This document shows, one piece after another, positions 45,515-54,987 of a stretch of 64,000 bases of DNA (the stretch's first letter is position 1; each line of letters begins with the position of its first letter). The DNA comes from Terrihalobacillus insolitus (lineage in GTDB: Bacteria > Bacillota > Bacilli > Bacillales > Amphibacillaceae). Made by a program: the position numbers and the translations under genes. Under the pieces are notes generated by a model. It did not search any database. It had not been told where the DNA came from and worked only from the letters and a program-made list of their open reading frames with translations. The stretch is from positions 1 to 64,000 of the forward strand of contig NZ_JAMQKB010000001.1 in assembly GCF_028416575.1 (NCBI RefSeq), read 5' to 3'.

Positions 45515-45662
45515 AGTGTATTACCTCCAGATAGTTTATTCATTTTTCCTATTCCTCATTTTAGTATGGATTATGTGAAATAGGCAAGAATGAGGCGATG
45601 GTCAGGGAAGCTACTCGGTTTCCACGGACGACCCCGTTGCCATATTATAGGCCTATGTTGCA

Positions 45663-45698
45663 AAAAAACAAGGACAAATAATGTTTGTCCTTGTTTTT
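45663..45698 (-). terminator. yumB terminator
   Basis: AAACAAGGACAAA pairs with TTTGTCCTTGTTT around TAATG, with A/T runs on both sides, 37 bases after the yumB stop. Confidence 0.85.
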
Positions 45699-45734
45699 GA
45701 TGTAACCTGCTAAGTGAAGAAGCAGCTCGCATTT

Positions 45735-46955
45735 TTAGTGAAATATATTGAATTTCCCTTTTTTCAACAACAGACCAATGCCACCTAGCTTTAGAAGCCA
45801 GCGGTTGTCAATAACTTTTTTCATTACGGTTGCTTGCCAGCCAAATAGCTTCTTCCCAAATACAACCCCAATTGCGTCATCATCACCTAATGAAGCAACT
45901 GTCCCTTTTATTTCAGGAACAAATTCCTCTGTCTCTTCACTTCCGCTAATTAGCGCTTTTAGGTTATGTGCAGCAATGTCCGCCATCTGCATGGCAATTT
46001 GTGCTGTAGGTGGGTATGGTCTTTCTGTCTCTTTATTCATAATTAATGCACAATCCCCTACTACAAACACATTTGAGTAGTCTGGTGCACGTAAATCTGG
46101 TTTCACTTCCACTTTTCCTCGGTTGTTTTCAAAGCCTGATTCTTCTACGATTGAATTTGCCCGAACACCCGCAGCCCATACAGTTGTTAGTGTCGGAATT
46201 TCTTCGCGTTTTTCATCCTTTTCGACGACAATTTTATCTGGATGACACTCTTTTAAGAAAGTACCAAGTTTAAATTCTACTCCTCTTGATTCAAGGGAAT
46301 TCATTGCATATTCCACTAACTGTGGATCAAAACCAGGCAAAACAGTTGGTGCTGCTTCGACGTTTATAATTCGGACTTTACTTCTTTCAATATCATACTC
46401 CTTACATAGCTCAGGAACACGATTAGCTAATTCCCCAACGAACTCAATACCAGTGAAGCCTCCACCACCGACAACAATGTTCAAACGCTCTTGTTTCTTT
46501 TCAGGGTCATTATTATACATAGCAAAATTGTATTCGATATGCTCTCTGATGAGACGTGCAGTGTTAATGCTATCAATTGTAAAGGCATTTTCAATTAGTC
46601 CAGGTATGCCAAATGTTGCTGCTTCAAAGCCTAGCCCTACTACAAGGTAATCATAGTCGATTTCCCCACCATTTTTAAGAAGAACCTTGTTGTCATCTGG
46701 TTTAATGGATTCAACCGTATCTTGGACAAAATTCACCTTGCTAAAGTTAACAACATCCTTGATTGGCACACGGGTATTGTCATGGTGCAAATTTCCTGCT
46801 GCATTTTCATGAAGCCATGTCGTTTGATAGTGATAATCATGCTTGTTGACAAGTGTAATATTCGCATCATTAACGCTAATCATTTTTTGAAGCTTTACTG
46901 TTGTCATAATCCCGCCGTAACCGGCTCCTAGAATTACAATTTTCGGTTTATTCAT
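45735..46955 (-). CDS. yumB: type II NADH:quinone oxidoreductase YumB
   Basis: A non-proton-pumping NADH dehydrogenase (NDH-2) of 406 residues that reduces menaquinone at the inner face of the membrane. The FAD-binding GAGYGG lies near residue 10, the NADH-binding [11 protein letters not shown] near 165, the FAD region VFVVGDCA near 302, and the quinone-site AYPPTAQIA-like [13 protein letters not shown] near 317. A C-terminal amphipathic membrane anchor ([15 protein letters not shown]) follows. It is divergent from yumC; a Rex-like operator lies between. Length equals that of B. subtilis YumB. Confidence 0.93.
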   Translation of the reverse strand: MNKPKIVILGAGYGGIMTTVKLQKMISVNDANITLVNKHDYHYQTTWLHENAAGNLHHDNTRVPIKDVVNFSKVNFVQDTVESIKPDDNKVLLKNGGEIDYDYLVVGLGFEAATFGIPGLIENAFTIDSINTARLIREHIEYNFAMYNNDPEKKQERLNIVVGGGGFTGIEFVGELANRVPELCKEYDIERSKVRIINVEAAPTVLPGFDPQLVEYAMNSLESRGVEFKLGTFLKECHPDKIVVEKDEKREEIPTLTTVWAAGVRANSIVEESGFENNRGKVEVKPDLRAPDYSNVFVVGDCALIMNKETERPYPPTAQIAMQMADIAAHNLKALISGSEETEEFVPEIKGTVASLGDDDAIGVVFGKKLFGWQATVMKKVIDNRWLLKLGGIGLLLKKGKFNIFH

Positions 46956-47019
46956 GTGATCACTTCCATTTGTTTAATTTTGCGAAAAATGTTAAAAAAG
47001 TATAATAGGACATTACTGC

Positions 47020-47037
47020 TTGTGACTTTTTTCACGT
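47020..47037. promoter_or_regulatory. Rex-like operator between yumB and yumC
   Basis: TTGTGACTTTTTTCACGT fits the redox-repressor Rex consensus TTGTGAA-N4-TTCACAA at 11 of 14 defined positions. It lies where the yumB -35 would be, relative to a TATACT -10 at 46999-47004 on the minus strand. Rex controls NADH dehydrogenase genes in B. subtilis, which makes this plausible but not proven. Confidence 0.45.
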
Positions 47038-47243
47038 ATGAAGATGTAGTAATTTGTCACAAAATCGTAATATGATTTCTAGAGATAATCTTAGACCCTT
47101 TTGTTCTATTTTTCAACCCAAAACTTATTTTTTTAAATATTACAAATTTTAATCACTTGTGCATATTCACACATAGTTATTCACTTTATGATAAAATATA
47201 ATTGCTTTTTAAATATGTAAAGAAAGAACAGGAGGAAACATTC

Positions 47244-48227
47244 GTGTCTGATCAAGTCTATGATGTAACAATCATCGGTGCTGGTCCTGTTGGATTGTTC
47301 ACTGCTTTCTATGGCGGAATGCGCCAAGCAAGCGTTAAAATAATAGAGAGTTTACCCCATATTGGTGGTCAATTGTCTGCACTATATCCAGAAAAATATA
47401 TATATGATATCGCTGGGTTTCCTAAGGTTCGAGCTCAGGAATTAGTTGATAACCTTAAAGAACAAACGGAGCTTTTTGATCCGTCGATTGTTCTTGACGA
47501 AGCCGTTCAAACGATCGAACACATGGAAGATGGATCATTTAAAATTGCAACTGATAAAGATATACATTTTTCAAAAACGATCATTATTACAGCAGGAAAT
47601 GGCGCATTTCAGCCAAGACGGATCAACCTTGATAGAAGTGATGAATTTGAAGGCAAGAACTTGCATTACTATGTGGAAGACATGCACAAATATAAAGATC
47701 AAGACGTCCTCCTTTGTGGTGGCGGTGACTCTGCAGTTGACTGGGCATTAATGCTTGAACCAATTGCCAAAAGTGTTACGTTAGTCCATCGCAGAGATAC
47801 ATTTAGAGCGCATGAACATAGTGTGGAACAATTATTATCTTCACAGGTTAACATTAAAACACCATATGTCCCTGTTGAATTAATCGGTACAGACAAGGTG
47901 GAACAAGTTAAACTTACCGAAGTGAAAGAGAATAAGGAAGAAATTATAAATGTGGACGCCGTATTGATAAACTACGGTTTTGTATCGTCGCTTGGACCGA
48001 TTAAAAATTGGGGTTTAGAAATTGAAAAAAACAGCATTGTTGTTAATTCGAAAATGGAGACAAATATTCCTGGTATTTATGCAGCTGGTGACATTTGTAC
48101 GTATCCAGGTAAAATCAATCTGATTGCAACTGGTTTTGGTGAAGGCCCAACTGCAATAAACAATGCAAAAGCCTATATCGATCCAGGTGCACGTGTTCAA
48201 CCGAAGCATTCGACTAGTATGTTTTAA
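47244..48227 (+). CDS. yumC: ferredoxin/flavodoxin-NADP+ reductase YumC
   Basis: A 327-residue thioredoxin-reductase-like FNR. The FAD site [15 protein letters not shown] lies near residue 12, the NADPH site [11 protein letters not shown] near 157, and the FAD end motif [11 protein letters not shown] near 275. The CxxC of thioredoxin reductases is absent at DSAVDW, which marks this FNR class. A C-terminal extension stacks on FAD. GTG 47244 is the start: GGAGG lies 8 bases upstream; the frame to 47202 has no site. The yumB/yumC divergence is a known Bacillus arrangement. Confidence 0.92.
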   Translation: MSDQVYDVTIIGAGPVGLFTAFYGGMRQASVKIIESLPHIGGQLSALYPEKYIYDIAGFPKVRAQELVDNLKEQTELFDPSIVLDEAVQTIEHMEDGSFKIATDKDIHFSKTIIITAGNGAFQPRRINLDRSDEFEGKNLHYYVEDMHKYKDQDVLLCGGGDSAVDWALMLEPIAKSVTLVHRRDTFRAHEHSVEQLLSSQVNIKTPYVPVELIGTDKVEQVKLTEVKENKEEIINVDAVLINYGFVSSLGPIKNWGLEIEKNSIVVNSKMETNIPGIYAAGDICTYPGKINLIATGFGEGPTAINNAKAYIDPGARVQPKHSTSMF

Positions 48228-48231
48228 TATA

Positions 48232-48362
48232 TGCGTGTTCAAGAAGCTGCCGAGTCAGAAGGTCGACTAATGTCGCCACGTCCTATGGCAACGTCGACAC
48301 GAGCACGTCCTGTGCGTCGCAATCAAGTCGAGGCGACGTAGTTTTGTGGAGCGCAGTGTATT
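48232..48362. repeat. family A related repeat downstream of yumC
   Basis: Begins GCGTGTTCAAGAAGCTGCCG, like the left ends of family A. It contains GTCGCCACGTCCTATGGCAA and GTCGAGGCGACGTAGTTTTG, shared with the copies at 29503 (first part) and 12804 (GTCGAGGCGGCGTAGTTTTG). No matching right end is seen, so it is a partial or chimaeric copy. Confidence 0.7.
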
Positions 48363-48380
48363 CTGGATATCCTTCGAGCC

Positions 48381-48421
48381 AAAAAATGTCCTTCATTAAG
48401 CTGATGAAGGACATTTTTTTG
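48381..48421 (+). terminator. yumC terminator
   Basis: AAAATGTCCTTCATTAAGCT folds with the following GATGAAGGACATTTT and ends in T7. It lies beyond the repeat, 150 bases after yumC. Confidence 0.85.
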
Positions 48422-48475
48422 TTGTAATCCATTTGAGAACGATGGGCATACTAGAGTAGGAGGTGAAGAGACTAT

Positions 48476-49306
48476 ATGAGCGATACCTTCAAGAACACGA
48501 TTGTTCCTGTTACATCTATCACGAGTGGAATAGGAAAGGAAATAGCTAACAATATCTTTTGTTTTCCAGTTCAAATTGTGAACACTTATTTTGTTGGGAG
48601 TTCTCATGAGGAATCATGGTTTCTCGTTGATGCTGGAATGCCAAAGTCAGCAGACAAAATCATCGAAGCAGCTGAAAAACGGTATGGCTCTCAAAAACCT
48701 GCCTTCATTATCTTAACTCATGGACATTTTGACCACGTTGGAGCTTTAGTTGAATTAATTGAACACTGGAAAGTCCCTGTTTATGCTCACGATTTAGAGA
48801 TCCCCTATCTTACCGGTAAAGCGGATTATCCAAAAGGAGATCGTAAAGTAAACGGTGGTTTAATCAGCGAGGTTTCTCCTCTATTTCCAAATCACTCCAT
48901 CAATGTAGGAGAAAATGTACATTCACTACCTGAGGGCGGAAATGTTCCTCGATTTCCAGAATGGGCTTGGATGCACACTCCAGGGCATACAAAAGGACAT
49001 ATTTCATTATTCCGAGATGAAGATCGTGCATTAATCGCCGGAGACGCCTTTGTCACGGTTAAACAGGAGTCACTGTACAAGGTATTTACGCAAACACAGG
49101 AAATTAGTGGTCCTCCAAAATATTTTACAACCAATTGGAAGGCTGCTCGTGCATCTGTTCAAAAGCTAAAGGAGATGAACCCCCGTGTCGCCGCAACTGG
49201 CCACGGCATCCCAATGCACGGAAACTTCTTGTCAGAAGAACTAGAAAAATTAGTGAACCACTTTGATGAAATTGCCAAACCGAGTCAAGGTGATTTTGTA
49301 CACTAA
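48476..49306 (+). CDS. MBL-fold metallohydrolase
   Basis: A 276-residue metallo-beta-lactamase-fold protein. The zinc motif LTHGHFDHVGALV lies near residue 80, followed by TPGHTKGHIS near 164, AGDAF near 185, and a C-terminal GHGIPMHG near 240. No signal peptide is present. Family members hydrolyse lactones, thioesters and other substrates; nothing here narrows it, and the label hydrolase is the honest limit. AGGAGGTGA lies about 11 bases before the ATG. Confidence 0.85.
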   Translation: MSDTFKNTIVPVTSITSGIGKEIANNIFCFPVQIVNTYFVGSSHEESWFLVDAGMPKSADKIIEAAEKRYGSQKPAFIILTHGHFDHVGALVELIEHWKVPVYAHDLEIPYLTGKADYPKGDRKVNGGLISEVSPLFPNHSINVGENVHSLPEGGNVPRFPEWAWMHTPGHTKGHISLFRDEDRALIAGDAFVTVKQESLYKVFTQTQEISGPPKYFTTNWKAARASVQKLKEMNPRVAATGHGIPMHGNFLSEELEKLVNHFDEIAKPSQGDFVH

Positions 49307-49320
49307 TCTTATATCATCTA

Positions 49321-49357
49321 AAAGACCTTGACGTTTTTAACGTCAAGGTCTTATTTT
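49321..49357 (+). terminator. terminator of the MBL gene
   Basis: AAAGACCTTGACG pairs with CGTCAAGGTCTT around a TTTTTAA loop, followed by ATTTT. Confidence 0.85.
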
Positions 49358-49520
49358 CACTAGCCTATATGATTGAAATGTTGATGATACTGGAATGAAC
49401 CATTCTTATACAACCAGTTAATGAGAAGTATATTCTATAGCAGCATAATGGTAGGTGGGGAATTTTAGTGGTAATAAAGACTTGTTTTTCAAAATTTATC
49501 TAATATTATTAGAATATTAC

Positions 49521-49549
49521 TTGACAATAATTACATATAATTATATTAT
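49521..49549 (+). promoter_or_regulatory. orphan sigma-A promoter
   Basis: A perfect TTGACA (49521-49526), 17-base spacer and TATTAT (49544-49549). It points into a gene-poor stretch that ends in a terminator at 49780-49814. Confidence 0.7.
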
Positions 49550-49666
49550 TCAACTAAATTAATTACCTCAGATGCTTCAGAACCTAAACTGTCAAGCCTA
49601 CACTCCCCCAGATTCCGACATAGTTAATAATTTTATATTTCACTTGATAACTAAATGAAGGGATGA

Positions 49667-49768
49667 CTTGCTATCTTAGGAACAGGAAATATTACCTTAA
49701 TTATTTTCATTTTAATTGTAGCTATGGGTATTTGGTTATACAAAAAAAATAGTTCTAAAAAGAAATAA
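49667..49768 (+). other. frame for a small hydrophobic peptide without normal start
   Basis: An open frame between a stop at 49664 and TAA at 49766 encodes LAILGTGNITLIIFILIVAM followed by GIWLYKKNSSKKK: one membrane helix with a lysine-rich end. This looks like type I toxin peptides, holin-like peptides or TatA N-termini. GAAGGG lies just upstream, but the frame has no ATG, GTG or TTG near it; the first ATG inside leaves only 14 residues. It may be frame-shifted and dead. Confidence 0.3.
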
Positions 49769-49779
49769 CAAGACTTTTT

Positions 49780-49814
49780 GAAGCCCCCTTCGAAAGATTA
49801 AGGAGGCTTCTTTT
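49780..49814 (+). terminator. terminator of the orphan unit
   Basis: GAAGCCCCCTT pairs with AAGGAGGCTTC (one mismatch), followed by TTTTATG. Together with the promoter at 49521 it defines a transcript of about 260 bases. Confidence 0.8.
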
Positions 49815-49922
49815 ATGTAAACTATCTTCCCTAACTTTACTGAAAGCAAATTCACGTGTCGATATACGTGTGTTGTAGCCTTCTTCCCATAATATTTCAA
49901 CCTCTTGTTAAAGTGATTTTGA

Positions 49923-50066
49923 CTAAGTGGTTCTTTCTCTTAATCCTTCTGCACTTTTTCCCGCAACTACTAAATCAATAGCCTGCTCCAACGTAAGTTT
50001 TGGATATTGCTTTTGATTAGACATTTTCCCTACTAGTTTTCGTTTCTTCCTCTTATTTAAAGCCAT
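49923..50066 (-). pseudogene. N-terminal stub of a tyrosine recombinase
   Basis: ATG at 50066, with GGAGGTAG upstream, opens a 47-codon frame: MALNKRKKRKLVGKMSNQKQ, then YPKLTLEQAIDLVVAGKSAE, then GLRERTT and a stop. The second half matches the start of the SAM-like core-binding domain of phage-type integrases, where a segment like RTIKDY would follow. The catalytic domain is missing, and no continuation was found downstream. It is a remnant of a lost mobile element. Confidence 0.6.
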
Positions 50067-50298
50067 AAAAAAACTACCTCCTCAATAGTGTTGTTTAGAC
50101 ATTTACTATCAAAAAGGTAGTGATTCACAACCTCGATTGCACCAATCTAGGGTTGTTATTATGCACATTCACACTTGTGAATCTTCATATTATTACTGTA
50201 ACTCATAACCATTCAGCTATTCAGTGTTTTGAAAATTTTTATCTTTTCCTAAAAACACTATTTCTTTAACAAACGTTAATATTACAAGCTTGCATAAA
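50067..50298. other. spacer without features
   Basis: AT-rich spacer between the integrase stub and erpA. No terminator, promoter or further gene was seen. Confidence 0.4.
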
Positions 50299-50658
50299 TT
50301 AACAATTCTCAGGCGTACCTTCTCTTTCTTTGGCCTTAAATGATGAACCACAACCACAAGATACAATGGCGTTTGGATTATCAATCGTAAATCCGCCGCC
50401 CATCATGTTTTGTTTAAAGTCAATGGTTGTACCCTCTATAATTGGTATGTCTTGTTTATTTAGTACTAACGGAATTTCATTAATTTCATCAGTTGTATCT
50501 AATTCCTCATTGACATCATAATCAAACCCCATGGAATAAGAGAGTCCACTACAACCGCCACCTTTAATTCCAAATCGAAGACGAACATTTTTTTGATCTT
50601 CTTCCTTCATCATTTCTTTAATTTGAAGACTTGCATTATCCGTAATCGTAAGAACCAT
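50299..50658 (-). CDS. yutM: A-type iron-sulfur carrier (ErpA/YutM)
   Basis: A 119-residue HesB/IscA-type protein that carries Fe-S clusters to target enzymes. The three conserved cysteines are visible: one in GGGCSGLSY near residue 36 and two in SCGCGSSF near 101-103. Similar to B. subtilis YutM, and in the same neighbourhood as yutI and dapF. GGAGGATC lies 7 bases before the ATG. Confidence 0.92.
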   Translation of the reverse strand: MVLTITDNASLQIKEMMKEEDQKNVRLRFGIKGGGCSGLSYSMGFDYDVNEELDTTDEINEIPLVLNKQDIPIIEGTTIDFKQNMMGGGFTIDNPNAIVSCGCGSSFKAKEREGTPENC

Positions 50659-50685
50659 CGATGATCCTCCTTTTCGTTCGTGTGT

Positions 50686-50731
50686 TAAAAGTCAACAAAG
50701 GGATACGCGCTAATATTTGTTGACTTTTTTA
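50686..50731. terminator. terminator upstream of yutM
   Basis: AAAAGTCAACAAA pairs with TTTGTTGACTTTT around a 16-base loop, with T-runs on both strands. It ends the dapF transcript. Confidence 0.7.
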
Positions 50732-50842
50732 ACGTTGATCAATCGTACTTTGAATATGATCAACTTTATTCCAGAAACGATCAGCTTCCACGTATTTATG
50801 AATATTTTCTTCTATACTAGTAAGTATACTAAGGTTAACCAT
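50729..50842 (-). CDS. possible small peptide after dapF
   Basis: ATG at 50842 opens 37 codons (MVNLSILTSIEENIHKYVEA then DRFWNKVDHIQSTIDQR), 10 bases after the dapF stop. Composition is protein-like and charged, probably helical. The ribosome site is weak (AAGTTGAAC), so translation would rely on coupling to dapF. No family is recognised. Confidence 0.4.
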   Translation of the reverse strand: MVNLSILTSIEENIHKYVEADRFWNKVDHIQSTIDQR

Positions 50843-50852
50843 ATTGTTCAAC

Positions 50853-51710
50853 TTATCTGTTCCAGTAATACATACCAGTAGAAGTTGTGTCAGCCCTGCC
50901 ACGCATCCAAACATGTCCATCATTTGCCCACTTAACGTATAAATCGCCACCACTTAAATGAACGCAAATTTCTTTATCACGCAGCACATGACCATTTAAC
51001 ACCGCTGCTACAACGGAAGCACACGCACCAGTGCCACAAGCTTGGGTGACTCCTGAACCCCGTTCCCAGACGCGGAAATTTAGTTCTGTATCTGAAACAA
51101 CCTCGACAAATTCCACGTTAACTCCTTCAGGAAATCGGTCATCCTTCGTAATCCTAGGACCCAGTTCATATAATGGCGCATCTTCTATTTTTTCAACAAA
51201 AAAAATGGCGTGTGGATTCCCCATCGAAACAGCTGTTATGTTCATGGATTTATCGTCAATCGTAAAAGGTTCATTAACAACTGTGTCACTTGAAGTGCCT
51301 TTCATTGGAATATTATTTCTAGTTAATATTGGTTCTCCCATATCGATCGTAACTTCATCAACGTAGTTATTGACTTCATGGACATGTGCCTGTACGTTGT
51401 TAGCCTTTGTTTCAATTGTAAATGCTTTGTTGGCAACTATTCTATTTTGATATGCATATTTTGCAACACACCGGAGTCCGTTACCACAATTTCTCCCTTC
51501 AGATCCATCTTTGTTAAAAATTCTCATACCAACATCCGCTTTGTCACTTGGATGAATAAGGATTAACCCATCAGACCCAATCCCTGTGTTGACATCAGAA
51601 ACAGATTTAGCTAACGGGGCGAATATACTCTCATCAAAATTTGACTGAAACAAGTCAACAAAAATATAACTATTACCAAGTCCATGCATTTTTATATATG
51701 TTATTTCCAT
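50853..51710 (-). CDS. dapF: diaminopimelate epimerase
   Basis: DapF interconverts LL- and meso-diaminopimelate for peptidoglycan and lysine. The 285-residue protein has both catalytic cysteines: GRNCGNGLRC near residue 77 and TQACGTGACAS near 224. The N-terminal KMHGLGN motif is near residue 7. ATG 51710 is chosen, with AGGAG 8 bases upstream. B. subtilis has the same gene (yutL) in the yut region. Confidence 0.95.
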   Translation of the reverse strand: MEITYIKMHGLGNSYIFVDLFQSNFDESIFAPLAKSVSDVNTGIGSDGLILIHPSDKADVGMRIFNKDGSEGRNCGNGLRCVAKYAYQNRIVANKAFTIETKANNVQAHVHEVNNYVDEVTIDMGEPILTRNNIPMKGTSSDTVVNEPFTIDDKSMNITAVSMGNPHAIFFVEKIEDAPLYELGPRITKDDRFPEGVNVEFVEVVSDTELNFRVWERGSGVTQACGTGACASVVAAVLNGHVLRDKEICVHLSGGDLYVKWANDGHVWMRGRADTTSTGMYYWNR

Positions 51711-51763
51711 GTATCTATCTCCTGACAAATTTCCACTCGATCAGCGAAGTGGTAAAAGTTTAG

Positions 51764-51804
51764 AAATATCGCCATAGCTTGTCTTACAGGCCATGGCGAT
51801 TTTC
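51764..51804 (-). terminator. yuzB terminator
   Basis: AATCGCCATGG pairs with CTATGGCGATATT (one mismatch), followed by TCTAAAC. It has a modest T-tract and lies between yuzB and dapF. Confidence 0.6.
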
Positions 51805-51806
51805 GT

Positions 51807-52043
51807 TTAAAATAGGGGATTCTCCTCTAAATACTGATATATATTTTTTACTAGCTCTTCAGGACTATCCGCAGTAACTGGATCTCCGTTTACAATCGCA
51901 AATAGATTCTGCGCACAGATCCCGCAAAAACTTGTACAACCATATTCTATAACATCAAGATCTGGATCTTTTTCCAGCTCTTCCATAGCGTTTTGTGAAC
52001 CGCTTGCTAAATTATTCACACAAAATTCGATTATTGGATTCAT
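51807..52043 (-). CDS. yuzB: DUF1450 protein YuzB
   Basis: 78 residues, like B. subtilis YuzB. The N-terminal [17 protein letters not shown] and the cysteine cluster [16 protein letters not shown] are characteristic. The spaced cysteines suggest a metal or Fe-S site, but the function is unknown. ATG 52043 follows GAGGTGAAATGG. It lies among other Fe-S related genes (yutM, yutI, yuzD). Confidence 0.9.
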   Translation of the reverse strand: MNPIIEFCVNNLASGSQNAMEELEKDPDLDVIEYGCTSFCGICAQNLFAIVNGDPVTADSPEELVKNIYQYLEENPLF

Positions 52044-52175
52044 CCATTTCACCTCTTGTATCAACGTAGATGAATCCCCCACTCAGGAAGTATCCTACCA
52101 TATATGATGCGCAGTATTCAATTGTTTTATCTTAACTAGGTTGTTCAAAAGAACACGCACTTAACGAAGAAATAC

Positions 52176-52496
52176 TTATTTTACGCCATTTTGTTCTAGT
52201 GCCTCATAGATCTTTTTTAAACGTGGGTTTCCTTCCGCTACAATTGTGTCATTAACCAAAACAACTGGATAAAATAAGTCCTCATTAAGCACTCTTTTTG
52301 AAAAATGCTGCTTCACTTCATCAGCAGGTGGATTAAAAATATCCACGTACTCGTATTTTATAGCGTCATTTCCGTATTTTCGTCCGATAGCAGCCTGCAG
52401 CCATTCATATGTGTCCTTGGATCCAGGTGCACCGACACAGCTTGCACAAATTTGATCTGCACCATAAACTGTAACCTTTACATTTTGTCCATTCAA
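52176..52496 (-). CDS. yuzD: DUF1462 thioredoxin-like protein YuzD
   Basis: 106 residues with a thioredoxin-like CxxC (ICASCVGAPGSKDTYEWL near residue 16) and the conserved YVDIFNPPADE near residue 50. Function unknown; in Firmicutes it lies beside the NifU-like yutI, as here (divergent). GGGGG lies 9 bases before the ATG. Confidence 0.88.
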   Translation of the reverse strand: MNGQNVKVTVYGADQICASCVGAPGSKDTYEWLQAAIGRKYGNDAIKYEYVDIFNPPADEVKQHFSKRVLNEDLFYPVVLVNDTIVAEGNPRLKKIYEALEQNGVK

Positions 52497-52684
52497 AAGA
52501 AATCCCCCTTAACGGAAACGAAAGTTGTATATATTTTATTTTACAAAAGTTACATAAAAAGATAAAATAATTAATATGTAGCCTTACTGCTATTTAATAA
52601 CAAATACGGTCAAAGAAGCATGTAGAATAGATTTTTTCTTACAAACCATTTATAATAGATCATGTAGAAAGGGGAAGATGAAAC

Positions 52685-52906
52685 ATGCAGGAACAGGTAC
52701 AAGAGGTATTAAATAAATTGCGTCCATTTTTGCTTCGTGACGGTGGAGATGTTGAACTTGTTGATGTGGACGAAGGCATCGTACGTCTTCGTTTAATGGG
52801 AGCCTGTGGAAATTGCCCGAGTTCTACCATTACATTAAAAGCTGGTATTGAGCGTGCACTAATGGCAGAGGTTCCAGGTGTAACAGAAATTGAACAAGTA
52901 TTTTAA
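52685..52906 (+). CDS. yutI: NifU C-terminal domain Fe-S scaffold YutI
   Basis: 73 residues: a single Nfu-type domain with the cluster-binding CxxC in [14 protein letters not shown] near residue 40 and a conserved [15 protein letters not shown] at 12-26. It delivers Fe-S clusters to apoproteins. It is shorter than B. subtilis YutI, as recalled, which has an N-terminal extension. AAAGGGGAAG precedes the ATG. Confidence 0.92.
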   Translation: MQEQVQEVLNKLRPFLLRDGGDVELVDVDEGIVRLRLMGACGNCPSSTITLKAGIERALMAEVPGVTEIEQVF

Positions 52907-52974
52907 ATGCGTGATCAAGTTATGAACAACCTCTTTAAGCTTTTCTATTGAGCGTCCTCGATCTTCATATAGTA

Positions 52975-53010
52975 AGCCTCCTTTTGGATAAGGAGGCTCT
53001 TTATTTTTTC
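52975..53010 (+). terminator. yutI terminator
   Basis: AGCCTCC pairs with GGAGGCT around TTTTGGATAA, followed by CTTTATTTTTTC. Confidence 0.8.
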
Positions 53011-53018
53011 TAGGTTCT

Positions 53019-53924
53019 TTATTTGCTTTTTTCTACATAGAGCTCCGTTACTTCTAAGCCATTGTTTGAAACAGATAAAGGGAACCATTTAAATTCAGGG
53101 TAATCCTTTTTCCATCCTTCTATATTTTCTTTCACTGATTTTGGATCGGCCACAACCATGATCGTTGGCCCCGCTCCACTTAAAAAAACACCATAACTAC
53201 TATGCTCTAAGTACGACTCTATATCATCATAATGCGGAATAAATTGTTTTCGATAAGGCTGGTGAAATAAATCTTTTTTCATCATTTTTCCTACCAAAGC
53301 CCAATCCTGCATACAAATTGCAGCAACACTTACATTCGCTATACTACTCGCTTGCACACTTTTTTTATAAGCAAGTTCTTTGGGAAGCACATCTCTTGCT
53401 TCACTCGTTTTTAACTCGTATTCTGGGATGATGGCTACAAACTCAGCCTTATCAACAGATACCTTGATCCAATCTACCTGACCATCATAATGACCAATAA
53501 TACATCCTCCAATAAGGGAAGGTACCACATTGTCTGGATGACCCTCTATCCAAGTTGCAAGCTCCACTTTATCTTCGATGGATAGATTTAAATCCAAGGT
53601 ACGATTTGCCAATTCAATTCCCGCGATTGTTGCAGTTGCACTACTTCCAAGTCCACGTGCTAACGGAATGTTACTTGTCATCTCAACCCGACATGGGGGA
53701 AGATCTTTTTTCCCAAACCTCGTAGCTACTTTAGATCCAATCTGATAAATAAGATTATCCTTTCCCACAGGAATGCCATTTAAGTTAGACGATAAAGGGA
53801 TAAATTCCCACTTATCACTATTTAGTACGTATAGATCCAAATATAAATTTAGTGCCAAACCGACCGAATCAAATCCCGGACCCAAATTGGAGGTACTGGC
53901 TGGTACACGAATATGATAGCTCAT
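53019..53924 (-). CDS. thrB: homoserine kinase
   Basis: ThrB phosphorylates homoserine for threonine synthesis. It is a GHMP kinase of 301 residues: [18 protein letters not shown] near residue 8, the ATP-binding [12 protein letters not shown] near 87, and the C-terminal [10 protein letters not shown] near 253. The start overlaps the thrC stop by four bases (ATGA), so the genes are coupled. Last gene of the hom-thrC-thrB operon. Confidence 0.95.
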   Translation of the reverse strand: MSYHIRVPASTSNLGPGFDSVGLALNLYLDLYVLNSDKWEFIPLSSNLNGIPVGKDNLIYQIGSKVATRFGKKDLPPCRVEMTSNIPLARGLGSSATATIAGIELANRTLDLNLSIEDKVELATWIEGHPDNVVPSLIGGCIIGHYDGQVDWIKVSVDKAEFVAIIPEYELKTSEARDVLPKELAYKKSVQASSIANVSVAAICMQDWALVGKMMKKDLFHQPYRKQFIPHYDDIESYLEHSSYGVFLSGAGPTIMVVADPKSVKENIEGWKKDYPEFKWFPLSVSNNGLEVTELYVEKSK

Positions 53925-54982
53925 CGACGAACACTGTCCCGGATTACCTGGACAACCCTTTCTTCATCGTTTGGAAGCTTTCTTGGACTCATGTCACTGT
54001 AATCAATTGCTGTTGAAGGATCCTTCAATCCATTTCCAGTTAATACTGTGACAACTGTTTCACCTGCTGCAACGTTACCTTGCTCCAATGTTTTAAATAG
54101 TCCAGCAACAGAAGCACAGGACGCAGGCTCGGCAAAGATTCCCTCATTTGTCGCAAGCCATTTGTATGCTGCAATCATTTCTTCGTCTGTAACCTCATCT
54201 ATTGTGCCACCAGACTCTTCCCTTGCCTGAACAGCACTTTCCCAGCTTGCGGGATTACCGATCCGAATCGCAGTTCCAACTGTTTCTGGTTGCTCAAACA
54301 CACGGTTATGAACAATTGCAGCGGCTCCACTCGCTTCAAATCCCATCATTTTTGGCAAACGATAAGCACGTGCTTCATGGTATTCCTTAAATCCTTTCCA
54401 ATAGGCAGTGATATTTCCAGCATTACCCACAGGAATAAATAAATAATCTGGTGCTTTTCCTAATTGATCACATACCTCAAATGCTCCCGTCTTTTGTCCT
54501 TCAATTCGATAAGGATTGACCGAATTTACAAGTGTTATCGGCTCTTCCTCGCTAACTTTCCGAACCATTTTTAACGCATCGTCAAAGTTGCCCTCAATTG
54601 AAATAATGTCAGCACCATACATGACCGCCTGAGCAAGCTTTCCTTGAGCAATCTTTCCTTCAGGTATAACGACAATACATTTTAATCCTGCTCTTGCTGC
54701 AAAAGCAGCAGCAGAAGCCGATGTATTTCCCGTAGATGCACAAATAACTGCGCTTGCTCCCTCTTCCAATGCCTTTGCAATAGCCATTACCATACCGCGG
54801 TCTTTGAACGAACCAGTTGGATTAGCACCTTCTATCTTTGCATATGCGTGAACATTGTATTGATCGGAAAGCTTTGTAAGCTTTATCAACGGCGTATTAC
54901 CTTCTAGTAATGAAACCTTTGGGGTACTTTCGGTAACTGGTAAATATTTTTCATAATGTGCCAATAAGCCATTCCATGCCAT
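53921..54982 (-). CDS. thrC: threonine synthase
   Basis: ThrC converts O-phosphohomoserine to threonine. A 353-residue fold type II PLP enzyme of the short Bacillus class: the PLP lysine lies in [10 protein letters not shown] near residue 58, [15 protein letters not shown] near 83, and [12 protein letters not shown] near 183. Its place in the hom operon makes it the biosynthetic threonine synthase, in contrast to the homologue at 34228. GAGGAG lies upstream of the ATG. Confidence 0.95.
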   Translation of the reverse strand: MAWNGLLAHYEKYLPVTESTPKVSLLEGNTPLIKLTKLSDQYNVHAYAKIEGANPTGSFKDRGMVMAIAKALEEGASAVICASTGNTSASAAAFAARAGLKCIVVIPEGKIAQGKLAQAVMYGADIISIEGNFDDALKMVRKVSEEEPITLVNSVNPYRIEGQKTGAFEVCDQLGKAPDYLFIPVGNAGNITAYWKGFKEYHEARAYRLPKMMGFEASGAAAIVHNRVFEQPETVGTAIRIGNPASWESAVQAREESGGTIDEVTDEEMIAAYKWLATNEGIFAEPASCASVAGLFKTLEQGNVAAGETVVTVLTGNGLKDPSTAIDYSDMSPRKLPNDEERVVQVIRDSVRR

Positions 54983-54987
54983 GATGC

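Noticed and set aside
49856-49872. Inverted repeat CACGTGTCGATATACGTG as an operator or att site
   Set aside because: Short and imperfect, with no second copy in the window to mark an attachment site.
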